64,000 nucleotides of DNA, taken from assembly GCF_032118995.1 (NCBI RefSeq), contig NC_092667.1, positions 1,666,931 to 1,730,930 of the forward strand. Direction: 5' to 3'. The stretch comes from Asterias amurensis. Lineage: Eukaryota > Echinodermata > Asteroidea > Forcipulatida > Asteriidae. Positions 55,326 to 64,000 of this stretch are shown here, one piece after another (the first letter of the stretch is position 1; each line of letters begins with the position of its first letter). Made by a program: the position numbers and the translations under genes. The notes under the pieces are model-generated. The model did no database searches and was not told the origin of the DNA. It saw only the letters and a program-made list of their open reading frames with translations.

Positions 55326-56875
55326 TACAAATGACAAAATTGAAGCGTGCTTCTCACACAAATGGCACTAAATGCCCTCTTTCATGCTGAAGTCCTGACA
55401 CTTAACCAGCACATGCATAGTCCTTTAGTAGACATTGCTTGAAGCAAAGGTCAATAATTTGACGTGAATGACAAAATAAAGGGAAAATGCACACTGATTC
55501 CCCACTGAACCCCCACTGAACCATGCATTCAATGGTCTGGTGTTTCACAGCCATCAGAAACGTCTGAACCAAACTTGATTTCCCGCTACACAGCCGCAGG
55601 TAACAAAGTAATATTCATTTTTTAGCAGCATTATTTGTAGCAACTGCAATATTATACAGTTGTAGACTCCTAATGAGTTATCATTATAATTATCAAGGAT
55701 AGAACTGAAAACGTCAGGTGTAGATATTGTTTGTTTTATAATAATATCAACATTCTATACTGATGGTGCAGATAAGGTGCATTGTAATCAGATATGGACG
55801 GAAAAGTAAACGTGGCTAATATCAACTGTCATTACGACTTAACTGTACATACCTTTATGGTTATCCTGCTATTGGGCAAGTCATACAAGACACATTTTAT
55901 GTAACTTCTGTCAGTGCATCTTACATAACGCTGAGGAATCAATGATTGACGTTCGCTTTGTTATGTGTTACGTATTATTGTAATAAGACTTCCGTCCGCG
56001 TAGAACTGGTAGAAATCCAGAATCTGAAATCAGTTGCCGTCTTTAGAGCAAGCTTCGACTGAGCTAAATGACTCCAACCGTGGCATCAGCATCAGCTGGA
56101 TCACTGTATGTTACAACCTCATGAAGTGGCTCATTTTAAAGGTATCAGTAGTTCTCAATTTGTAAGGTTGGTAATCAGGTCACAGGCCACAACTTTTGAC
56201 TTATGGACGTGCTTTTATATAGGTCTCAACTGTCCATGTTCAGTGTACTGTTCTCTATGGCACACTGTAAAAGGACCATCGGAAGAATAACAGAAAACAG
56301 TCGCACACAACTCCGATATCTCAAAATTATGAATAACTTAGTAAAAGTCATTTGAAAAAAAGGAGGTATATTATGACTTGTGTTTCATAATGATTTAACA
56401 TGACAGTATGTATTAAGTCATATGCATGACTAACTTGTAGTCCTGGGGCCTACATAGGCCTATCGTCAATCAAGCGTACTATATCCTGGTGTCAGTTTGC
56501 CTTGTACGAAGTCATTGCAACTAAGTGAATAATTATTTTGACTTTATACTAGGTCATAATGTAACAATGATAAAATATTTATTTGGCAAACGCATTAACA
56601 AGCACATACACATTGAACATATTTAAGAGAATAAAGTAAAACAAAAGTGGGGTGCCCAGGAGAGCATAAAAGTGAAAAAAAAAATAACTAATCGTCAAAA
56701 GGCGTATAATTATCTCCTAAACATAAAAATTATTTATTAAATCATGACTTAAATTGTATTTCTCTCTCAATGTCTCTGTTACGTTTCCGTATAGTTCTCA
56801 GTGTTATTGGAGACACCACTTTTGTTGTATGTTGTTTGTTTTCCCTTGATGGGTTTGTAACATTGAGACTTGCTG

Positions 56876-56942
56876 AACTGGGTTGACTTGGACATGCGAC
56901 CTCCACAAGTAACGCGCGGACACTCTACCAACTATGGCCCTA
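56876..56942 (-). repeat. tRNA-derived fragment
   Basis: Minus strand GGGCCATAGTTGGTAGAGTG is an A-box-like head. No good B box follows (GCATGTCCAAGTC), so it is an eroded SINE or tRNA pseudogene. Confidence 0.5.
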
Positions 56943-57126
56943 ATTTCGGCGGTTTCCTATTAATTGTAAAACTGATGTTACAGACGAAACGTGAAACCAT
57001 TTCTTAGATTTCCTTGAAAGTTGTACACGTCCACATCCTGTGAGTTTCGTCACTCTCAGCTGTGAATAACGACCATGGGTCCATAAAACTGTCACAACGG
57101 TATACTTTGATCGCCAACCCCAACCC

Positions 57127-57145
57127 CCGCACCCCCCCCCCCCCC

Positions 57146-57178
<33 letters not shown>

Positions 57179-57193
57179 GAGAAAAAAAAAAAA
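57127..57193. repeat. Poly-C / poly-A low-complexity run
   Basis: A run of C followed by about 30 A, then GAGAAAAAAAAAA. Likely length-variable and prone to sequencing error. Confidence 0.9.
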
Positions 57194-57557
57194 GCATGGC
57201 GCCGTCGCCAAACAAATAATGTTTATGCAATATCAGGATTGTAGCGTAACTTTTTTTGTTAGCAAGAGTTTTCTGTGCTAAGCATCACAAACAGTAATGC
57301 CCACCAAGGGTATTCCGTCAGCCAAGCCAAAGCCCCTCTAAGGAACAGTTACTGTGTTGTTTGTTATAGACTTAGGAACAAGTCGCTAAGTGTTGGTTGC
57401 GGTAACGGCTCTCGTGCGATTAATACTGCGAGATATTTGTTGGCTGGAGTCACGGAATGCAGTCATGAGAAAAAAATAACACAATAAATCTTTCATTTTA
57501 CAGCTTGCTGACTGAACGACACTTACTTGGTATTTTTACCACCAACTCCTTTGTGTA

Positions 57558-60113
57558 ATGGCAGAAGACGCCGAAGAGAAGAGTCCCCCTGCGGTGCGAA
57601 TCCCAGTCATAATTCTCGTCCTGCTCTTCGGAACGGGCTCCTGGGTCGCCATCAATGGGTTATGGGTGCAACTGCCACTCCTGGTGTCTCTGAATATCCC
57701 AGAAGGTTACAACTTGGCCACCTACCTGACCGTGATCATCCAAATCGCTAATGTTGGACCCTTGATTTTCTCTCTGGTCAACTACTTTTCACCTAAAGGG
57801 AAGCATGTGGAAATACCAACAGTCTTCATAATCGTGTCCATTGGTTGCGTCTCAACCTTGTTGCTTGTATTTTTCTGGGATGCCTATACGGTATGGGACC
57901 TAGATGGCAGTCTTCATAGCACGGCGTTGCTGTGCTTGGCGTTCTTCTTATCCATCGTGGACTGCACCTCGTCTGTTGCCTTCACACCTTTCATGTCGAT
58001 TCTCAAGAACTCGTATCTCACCTGGTATTTCGTCGGGGAAGGTCTGAGCTCTCTGCTCCCCAGCATTGTGGCGCTTATCCAGGGGGTTGGGAATGTCGAG
58101 TGTGTCGCCAACAACACCTATATCAACTATACCGTGATTGACAATGTCACCACGGAGCAGATATGCACGAACTGGAAGCAGGTGGATTCCCCAGCTAGAT
58201 TCCAACCTCAGGAGTTCTTTGGCTTCCTCTTTGCAATGATGATAACATGCCTGATCGCGTTCACCTTGCTGAACTATCTACCCCTGGCCAAACGTGAGCA
58301 CCTGAATCGAAAACCAAAATCAAGTACTTTGCAACAAACATCTGTGACAATGAGTTGTGCTGAGAGCCGTACTGTGCTGGTCTATGGAACAAGCGACGAG
58401 ACTTCTTCATCCCAGGATATCTCCGGTCCCGACGTAACGGAGACACCACCCACAGACTCATCCAAAGATGTCCAGACCACAAATCACACCCTAACCCGGT
58501 ACAACTACATCTATCTGTTCGGAGTCTTAGCCTTCGTGACTGCACTCAGTAACGGTGCTCTACCATCCATCCAGACCTACTCGTGCGCTCCATACGGATT
58601 CAACACCTATCTCTTGGCTTCGACAATGGCTAATATTGCCAACCCCGTTGCTGCCACGTTGGTGATGCTGCTACCAAGCAGGAATCTTGTCTTGGTTGGG
58701 GTGATGGCTTCTGCAGGCACGCTCGCGGGGAGTTTCTGCTTTCTGACGGCGGCACTCAGCCCAACCCCACCGCTGCAACACGAAGTTGGAGGTGCTGTAC
58801 TGATTGTAAGTAAAACAACCATTTTGAAAACCAATACCCTTCAAAACGGGGAGACTCTTTATTTAAAATCAAAATAATTTCACATTAAAGTAAACTCCAA
58901 AATAATATTCCGATGATCCTGAACATAGTCGCACAGACAAATTTGCAGGCCTATGCATGCAAGGGATGAAACTGTTGGTATCTATAGAGAGTCGGAAAGC
59001 AGTTGCCAATTATCGGCAACTTTAATGAATTCATGTCCATCCTTTTCACTGAGCATTTCACATGCCTTCAGACGGTATTGTTTTGGGATTGTGTTTTTTG
59101 GGGTTGTTTGTTTGATTGCTTTTGTTTGATTACTTTCTCTTAATGTTTGTTTCTTGAAATGTTGGAAGGTGTTGGAGTGTTGGCTCTGAAAAGGGCCGGC
59201 GTGGTCCCGACGCTCCGATACACTGATCGTCTTCCATTCTCCTGAAGACGAGCAGAGTATACTGTTCGAAACGTATTGACCACATCGGCTCTTTTCAGAG
59301 CCAACACTCCCACAAAATAGATTTACACATGGTTGTACCCCAAGTTCACTATTTATTTATAGTTTCTTCTCATTTATTCAGCTTCAAACAACACTTGCTT
59401 TTATTATGTCAATTTTAAAGCCATTATACACTTTCGGTAAACAGTATTGCCCAAGTCCCACACTTCGTGTATCACAACTTATATATAAAATAACAATCCT
59501 GTGGAAATTTAGGCTCAATCGGACATCGGAGTCGGGAGAAAATAACGGGAAAACCCACTCCTGTTTTCGCGCGTTTCGCCGTGTCAAGACATGTGTTTAT
59601 AACAACTCCGTAATTCTCGTTAACGAGAATTTATATTGTTTTACCGTTTTCTCAAAAAGTAAAGCATTTCATGGACTAATACTTCAAGAGAAGTCTTTCA
59701 CCATTACCTTCTGTAAACCCTGTAAATTATTTGTAAATCTGTGAACTTTTTTTTTTTTCTGTACCGAAAGGGTCCAATGGCTTTAAGGAATGTGTTCTTC
59801 ACCATATGCATTTCCATGCAATACATGTATAAGTTGTTTGGTTATACTGACCAGCATCTTGTTTTCTTGTCTGTTACAGATACTATCTTGGGTGTTAGTC
59901 AGTGGCCTACTGGTGTACACCAAGGCCACCATTGCATGGATCCTGCGCAGTCAGCCCAACAACCGCGCCCTCTTGATCTGGTACGGCGGTATCACTCAGG
60001 TTGGATCCATGATTGGGGCCTTCGTCATGTTCCCCATCGTCACCATAGCCCAGCTATTCACACCGTATTATGAAAATGCCTGCGACGGGATGCCCATCTG
60101 TGAACCCATGTAA
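57558..60113 (+). CDS. SLC52A3: SLC52-family riboflavin transporter
   Basis: Coding exons 57558-58805 and 59880-60113 join in phase 0 (ATT|ATA) to 493 residues (human SLC52A3 469). Eleven hydrophobic spans at about 15-33, 55-75, 87-107, 121-141, 153-174, 219-241, 316-336, 349-371, 376-398, 411-432 and 446-472 fit the family. Family stretches are GTGSWVAINGLWVQLPLLV near the start, the loop after span 5 with three N-glycosylation sites (NNT, NYT, NVT at 185-198), and LLIWYGGITQVGSMIGAFVM near the end. A long polar loop (242-315) sits between spans 6 and 7. Expected role: riboflavin uptake at the plasma membrane. A2 and A3 cannot be told apart from sequence alone. A TTACAG acceptor at 57503 suggests a non-coding exon upstream; AATAAA occurs at 60216 and 60925. 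Confidence 0.88.
59174..59310 (+). mobile_element. Inverted-repeat stretch with hammerhead-like core, SLC52 intron
   Basis: GGAGTGTTGGCTCTGAAAAG at the left faces CTTTTCAGAGCCAACACTCC at the right. Between them lies CTGAAGA, a base, GAGCAG-loop-CTGTTC, then GAAAC (59242-59272), the same layout as in the remnant at 44898-44938. The exact class is unknown; a short retroelement-derived repeat is likely. Confidence 0.5.
59415..59786 (-). mobile_element. Family-2 MITE in the SLC52 intron
   Basis: Near-identical reverse sister of 47747-48120 (same CGTTAACGAGAATTTATATT centre), ending about 95 bases before the last exon. High likeness suggests recent movement. Confidence 0.88.
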
Positions 60114-60339
60114 AAACAACTGGGGCTGCTACTTGACCTATAAACAACGACCTCGGCTTAGGCCGTATCCGAATGCAATTTGTTTTCTGCACATTAGAGT
60201 TGCCGTCATCAAAATAATAAATCTTAAACGTTTTGTTTTTAAGGATTCCCTTTTTTAAATCAGTTGAGAAGAAAACAATTCCCCATTGAAAAGCACAACG
60301 ACAGTGGGAATTTCGTAGTGTAGTAAAAAAAAATGCTAT

Positions 60340-60452
60340 CCGAATTGACTGCTACGGCAATGGCTACGACTGGTTGCCAAGGAATTACTATATACTTCAA
60401 CGTACACGGAAATGAAACTTTAGCCGGTAGCTGAAGCCGCCAATTCACATTG
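60340..60452. repeat. Eroded TCCGAATTGGCGA-type palindromic MITE
   Basis: CTATCCGAATTGACTGCTAC at the left and GTAGCTGAAGCCGCCAATTC at the right are worn copies of the arms seen at 46014-46141. Confidence 0.55.
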
Positions 60453-60527
60453 TTTTTAAAGTTATATACAGTCATCCATAATGAGAATTTGCAACAAATG
60501 ATTAATCAATCAAAACTTAAATTGTCA

Positions 60528-60715
60528 CCTGACACCTTTGGTAATTATCAAAGACCAGTCTTGTTCCCACTTGGTGTTTCCTAACAGTATGCATAAAATA
60601 ACAATCTCTAATTTTGACTCAATTGGTGATAAGTTGCAAGAGACTTAACAAGAAAAAAACACTTTCTTTTCCAATTTGTGTGCTTTCAGATGCCCAAGTA
60701 AGTTTTATGCCATTA
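60528..60715 (-). repeat. Partial family-1 MITE
   Basis: TTTGGTAATTATCAAAGACC to GTGTGCTTTCAGATGCC; the rest is deleted down to AAGTTTTATGCCATTAAATA. Confidence 0.7.
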
Positions 60716-61202
60716 AATAAGTATATCAATGTGCTTTTAGGTCTAGCCTTTTTTCAAAGCCTTCGTTGCTTATTCTTTATAGTGAGCTGTGATGTTGTCT
60801 GCGCATGTTGAAGCAACTGGTTTTTTTTAAGACCAATAACAATGTAGGCCTCTTTCAAGCAGACATTTCGTAAAGTTGTTCATGACGTTGTGCTGTACTT
60901 TAAAAGTGAACCACGTGTCGTTAAAATAAAATAAATGAGTCATAATGAATTTTGAAATAATTTGTGTCACCTTTTTATAAATTATTAACTGCTATTATTC
61001 TAAATTTGTTATTATGTTCTCAAGTATAGATATTGTACTTGACTGGTGGAAAGAGTGTCACATGACATCCTTTATGTTAACGATGTGTACAGTTTACGAA
61101 CCACCGTTACGAACCGTCGTTTATGGAAATTTAATATAGGACGGTGTATATTATTACCGGGGTAGTAGTAGCGGGGTCACCGTTTATCCCATTTTGAGGA
61201 AG

Positions 61203-61588
61203 AAAACTCTGGATACTTTTGGTAATTGTCAAAGACCAGTCTTCTCACTTGGTGGTGCATCTCAACATATGCACAAAATAACAAACCTGTGAAAATTTGA
61301 GCTTAGTTGGTCATCGGAGTTGCGAGATAACTATGAAAGAAAAAACACCCTTGTCACACGAAGTTGTGTACTTTCAGATACTTGATTTCGAGACCTCAAA
61401 TTTCAAATCTGAGATCTCGAAATCAAATTCATGGAAAATTACTTCTTTCTCGAAAACTACTTTACTTCAGAGGGAGCCGTTACACACAATGTATTATACT
61501 ATCAACCTCTCCCCATTACTTGTTACCAAGTGAGGTTTTATGCTAATAATTATTTTCAGTAGTTACCAATAGTGTTCACTGCCTTTAA
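61203..61588 (-). repeat. Family-1 MITE
   Basis: TCTGGATACTTTTGGTAATT at the left (worn end), AATAGTGTTCACTGCCTTTAA at the right, with a complete interior. Confidence 0.88.
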
Positions 61589-62150
61589 ATGAATGAACAA
61601 AATCGTATTTTGTTTCAAAGTTATCGGATGTTATAACGCCAATTAGGACCAATGCGCCCCGTGGGGCTGAACTTCCATACAGCATGATTTTGTTGGCCGA
61701 AAGATATAGAAAAAAGCAGTCTAAAAATTGTAGGCCTATTTAGTTTAAAAACAATAAGCGAACGTGCTGAGAACGAAAACCCAACATGGCCGCCAACAGT
61801 ACATAACGCCCACGTGGCGCTACCAATCTATACTGGGCCTAGACCTATTTAGAAAATTTAAAAAACAAGTGGACATTTTGTGGATCACAAACAAATAATA
61901 AACTCGTTTCAAAACAAGTGGTTGCCATGGTGAAAGCTGATCCCTGATGATAGCAACAAGTTTTTACAGCCTATAAACCTAGGGTTGAAGTCCGAAAATT
62001 GGGCGAAATAAAGATCCTAGCGTTAAAAAAGTTGGCCTCGTCGGGGAGCATAGTCGGGTTCTAAAAGCTCCGGCTACATGATGTAGTAACCCAGGCGTCT
62101 TTCCGTATGAGTTGGATTATGCATGGAGATGGGAATGTCACGCAATAATT

Positions 62151-62255
62151 ATGGCGGAGGATCACAATTTTTACATCGAGCTTTCTACAAATCCGGTGCG
62201 ATTTGAACCGATCAGCAAAGCTACCAATGTCTTTTACGATGAAGTCAAACGTCAG
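62151..62255 (+). CDS. Possible first coding exon of an unrecognised gene
   Basis: ATGGCGGAGGATCAC opens 35 codons (MAEDHNFYIELSTNPVRFEP and ISKATNVFYDEVKRQ) that end at a CAG|GTTAGT donor in phase 0. Composition is protein-like and the start context is good. No second exon could be recognised before the window ends, and no family is recalled. The frame also runs 39 bases upstream without a stop. Confidence 0.35.
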
Positions 62256-62688
62256 GTTAGTGAACTAAAAACATCGATTACTGTTAGAGCCGCTGCAGGC
62301 CATTTCAATCTCAAACGAGAAACTCCCATTTATTATGAGTGTATTAAATTCCCTTAACCAGTTGCGCTATTACTTAACTTAGTATTACGCACAGCGTCCA
62401 GAAGATGCATCATCGTTCCCAACCACCATGGATTATAAATTTATGTCAACGTTTCTTCAATTCAAGGAGTAACTATAGAATACAGGTACACTCGGAGCTC
62501 TATCTGCGCCTCCGCGGAGGCGGAGTCGCGGTCACGTACGTTTTAAGTAACTTGGTCGTAGCATGGAGGAAGAAAATAGCTCTTTACTACTTGATTGTAT
62601 TGAGTGCGATTGATGAATACAGCAGATAAAATGTTAGGGTCGTAGGGAGTCAAAGTAAGACGTGAGTGGTGAGGTAGGTGAAGCAGCC
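62256..62688. other. Stretch between possible exon and minisatellite
   Basis: Non-coding. A palindrome GCGCCTCCGCGGAGGCG lies near 62507-62523 and resembles the GGAGGCGCGGAG motif inside the following repeat. Confidence 0.4.
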
Positions 62689-63050
62689 GATAGAGGGCGT
62701 TTTAGGAAGACGTGCATTTGATGCAATCGTGAAGACGGGGAAGCGTGGAGGCGCGGAGTCGCGGTGTTGACAATGGCCGATAGAGGGCGTCTTTAGGAAG
62801 ACGAGCATATGATGCAATCGTGAAGACGGGGAAGGTGGAGGCGCGGAGTCGCGGTGTTGACAATGGCCGATAGAGGGCGTTTTTAGGAAGACGGGCATTT
62901 GATGCAATCGTGAAGACGGGGAAGGTGGAGGCGCGGAGGCGCGGAGACGCGGCGTGGACAATGGCCGATAGAGGGCGTCTTTAGGAAGACGAGCATATGA
63001 TGCAATCGTGAAGAAGGGGAAGGTGGAGGCGCGGAGGCCCGGAGGCGCGG
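62689..63050 (+). repeat. Minisatellite, period about 90, four units
   Basis: Each unit carries GATAGAGGGCGT, TAGGAAGACG, GCATxTGATGCAATCGTGAAG and GGTGGAGGCGCGGAG. The GATAGAGGGCGT landmark ends at 62700, 62790, 62880 and 62978. GC-rich; it creates a long but meaningless minus-strand frame. Confidence 0.92.
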
Positions 63051-63052
63051 TC

Positions 63053-63940
63053 AGGCTTTCTTTCCCTTTTTTAAACAATCCTCTAATGGGGTCAAGTGTA
63101 TGAGGGCAATATTAATAATTGTACGGAATTCGGGCTTTCTTTCCCTTTTTTAAATAATCCTCTATTGGGGTCAAGTGTATTAGGGCAATGTTAATAATTG
63201 TACGGAATTCGGGCTTTCTTTCCCTTTTTTAAATAATCCTCTAATGGGGTCAAGTGTATTAGGGCAATGTTAATAATTGTACGGAATTCGGGCTTTCTTT
63301 CCCTTTTTTAAATAATCCTCTAATGGGGTCAAGTGTATTGGGGCAATAATAATAATTGTACGTAATTCGGGCTTTCCCTTTCCCTTTTGTTTAAACCCTC
63401 TAATAAGGTCAAATGTATGAGGGCAATATTAATTATTGTACGGAATTCGGGCTTTCCATTTCCCTTTTGTTTAAACCCTCTAATAAGGTCAAATGTATGA
63501 GGGCAATATTAATTATTGTACGGAATTCGGGCTTTCTTTCCCTTTTTTAAATAATCCTCTATTGGGGTCAAGTGTATTAGGGCAATATTAATTATTGTAC
63601 GGAATTCGGGCTTTCTTTCCCTTTTCTTAAATAATCCTTTATTGGGGTCAAGTGTATTAGGGCAATATTAATTATTGTACGGAATTCGGGCTTTCTTTCC
63701 CTTTTTTAAATAATCCTCTATTGGGGTCAAGTGTATTAGGGCAATATTAATTATTGTACGGAATTCCTTTTTTAAATAATCTTCTAATGTATTAGGATTC
63801 GGCCTTTAATTTTTTCCCTTTTGGAAATAATCCTCTTTTGGGGTAATATGTAGTACGGCAATATTAAAAGTTATTAATTATTTGTACGGAGTTCCCATAA
63901 TTATTTAAATAATCATCTAATGGTCTTGTGAGTTATCGTA
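63053..63940 (+). repeat. Satellite array, period about 80, ten or so units
   Basis: Units begin GGGCTTTCTTTCCCTTTTTT and carry GGGGTCAAGTGTATTAGGGC and TTGTACGGAATTC. Starts fall near 63053, 63131, 63211, 63290, 63369, 63449, 63529, 63608 and 63688, then units decay. Two neighbouring units (63369-63528) form a subtype with CCCTTTTGTTTAAACCCTCT and AAGGTCAAATGTATGA. Confidence 0.93.
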
Positions 63941-64000
63941 TAAAATAAATTGACATCACAGCGCAGTTGTGTATTTTCGAGCCTAATGAGGGCGCTGTTG

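Larger units (their letters stand above)
54072..57503. other. Region between COX5B and SLC52 starts (divergent)
   Basis: The COX5B upstream flank comes first (GC-richer to about 54240). It also holds a family-1 MITE (54937-55325), a tRNA-derived fragment (56876-56942) and a poly-C/poly-A run (57127-57193). A non-coding first exon of the SLC52 gene is expected here but could not be placed. Confidence 0.45.
60114..62150. other. 3' flank of SLC52 and intergenic DNA
   Basis: It holds an eroded relative of the GGCTGTGTCCG element (60340-60452), a partial and a full family-1 MITE (60528-60715, 61203-61588) and AT-rich sequence. No gene supported. Confidence 0.5.

Noticed and set aside
62650-63078. 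Minus-strand frame of 142 codons rich in proline and serine
   Set aside because: It is produced by the 90-bp minisatellite, whose period happens to be a multiple of three; no start context, splice sites or domain.
63053-63940. CRISPR-like regular repeat array
   Set aside because: Units are joined without spacers and the DNA is clearly eukaryotic; it is a satellite.

Overview
The window reads as nuclear DNA of a marine deuterostome invertebrate, most likely an echinoderm and perhaps a sea star. The grounds are spliced genes with short exons, AT-rich introns full of small inverted-repeat transposons, tandem secreted C-type lectins, a RING/B-box/propeller TRIM gene, and a COX5B with the invertebrate C-x-C-G-H-W zinc end. 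The clade call rests on gene style and remembered repeat families; no database was searched. There is no sign of operons, CRISPR or other prokaryotic features.

Layout. 1-3.6 kb is non-coding with old repeats. 3.6-23.4 kb holds three tandem copies (A, B, C) of a 5-8 kb segment. Each carries a two-exon secreted C-type lectin on the minus strand, a decayed duplicate of its second exon, a tRNA-derived SINE and one or two copies of one inverted-repeat transposon. The copies differ by clean insertions and deletions that give empty sites and a relative order of events. 23.5-35.8 kb is a large inverted repeat: two arms of about 2.9 kb around a 6.4 kb centre that contains one TRIM gene (plus strand, 578 residues). 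36.2-46.8 kb holds two tandem ACOT13-like hotdog thioesterase genes (plus strand, three coding exons each, identical intron phases) separated by repeats. 51.2-54.1 kb is COX5B (minus strand, four exons). 57.6-60.1 kb is an SLC52-type riboflavin transporter (plus strand, two coding exons, 11 predicted membrane spans). 62.1-64.0 kb holds a possible first exon, a roughly 90-bp minisatellite and a roughly 80-bp satellite.

Mobile DNA dominates the non-coding part. One MITE family, with ends like TTAAAGGCAGTGGACACTAT, occurs more than 20 times, often next to another copy or inside an intron. At least eight other inverted-repeat families are present. They include a TTAA-flanked foldback whose empty site survives in unit C, and an element in a COX5B intron with about 41-bp ends and a 9-bp target duplication lying a few bases from a splice donor.

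Functionally the genes are unrelated neighbours: recognition (lectins), ubiquitin ligation (TRIM), acyl-CoA hydrolysis (ACOT13 pair), respiration (COX5B) and vitamin uptake (SLC52). The least ordinary features are the inverted repeat around the TRIM gene, the QPD/QPN split among the lectins, the lectin first exon held between two inverted copies of one transposon, and exon-like sequences duplicated with the lectin units.
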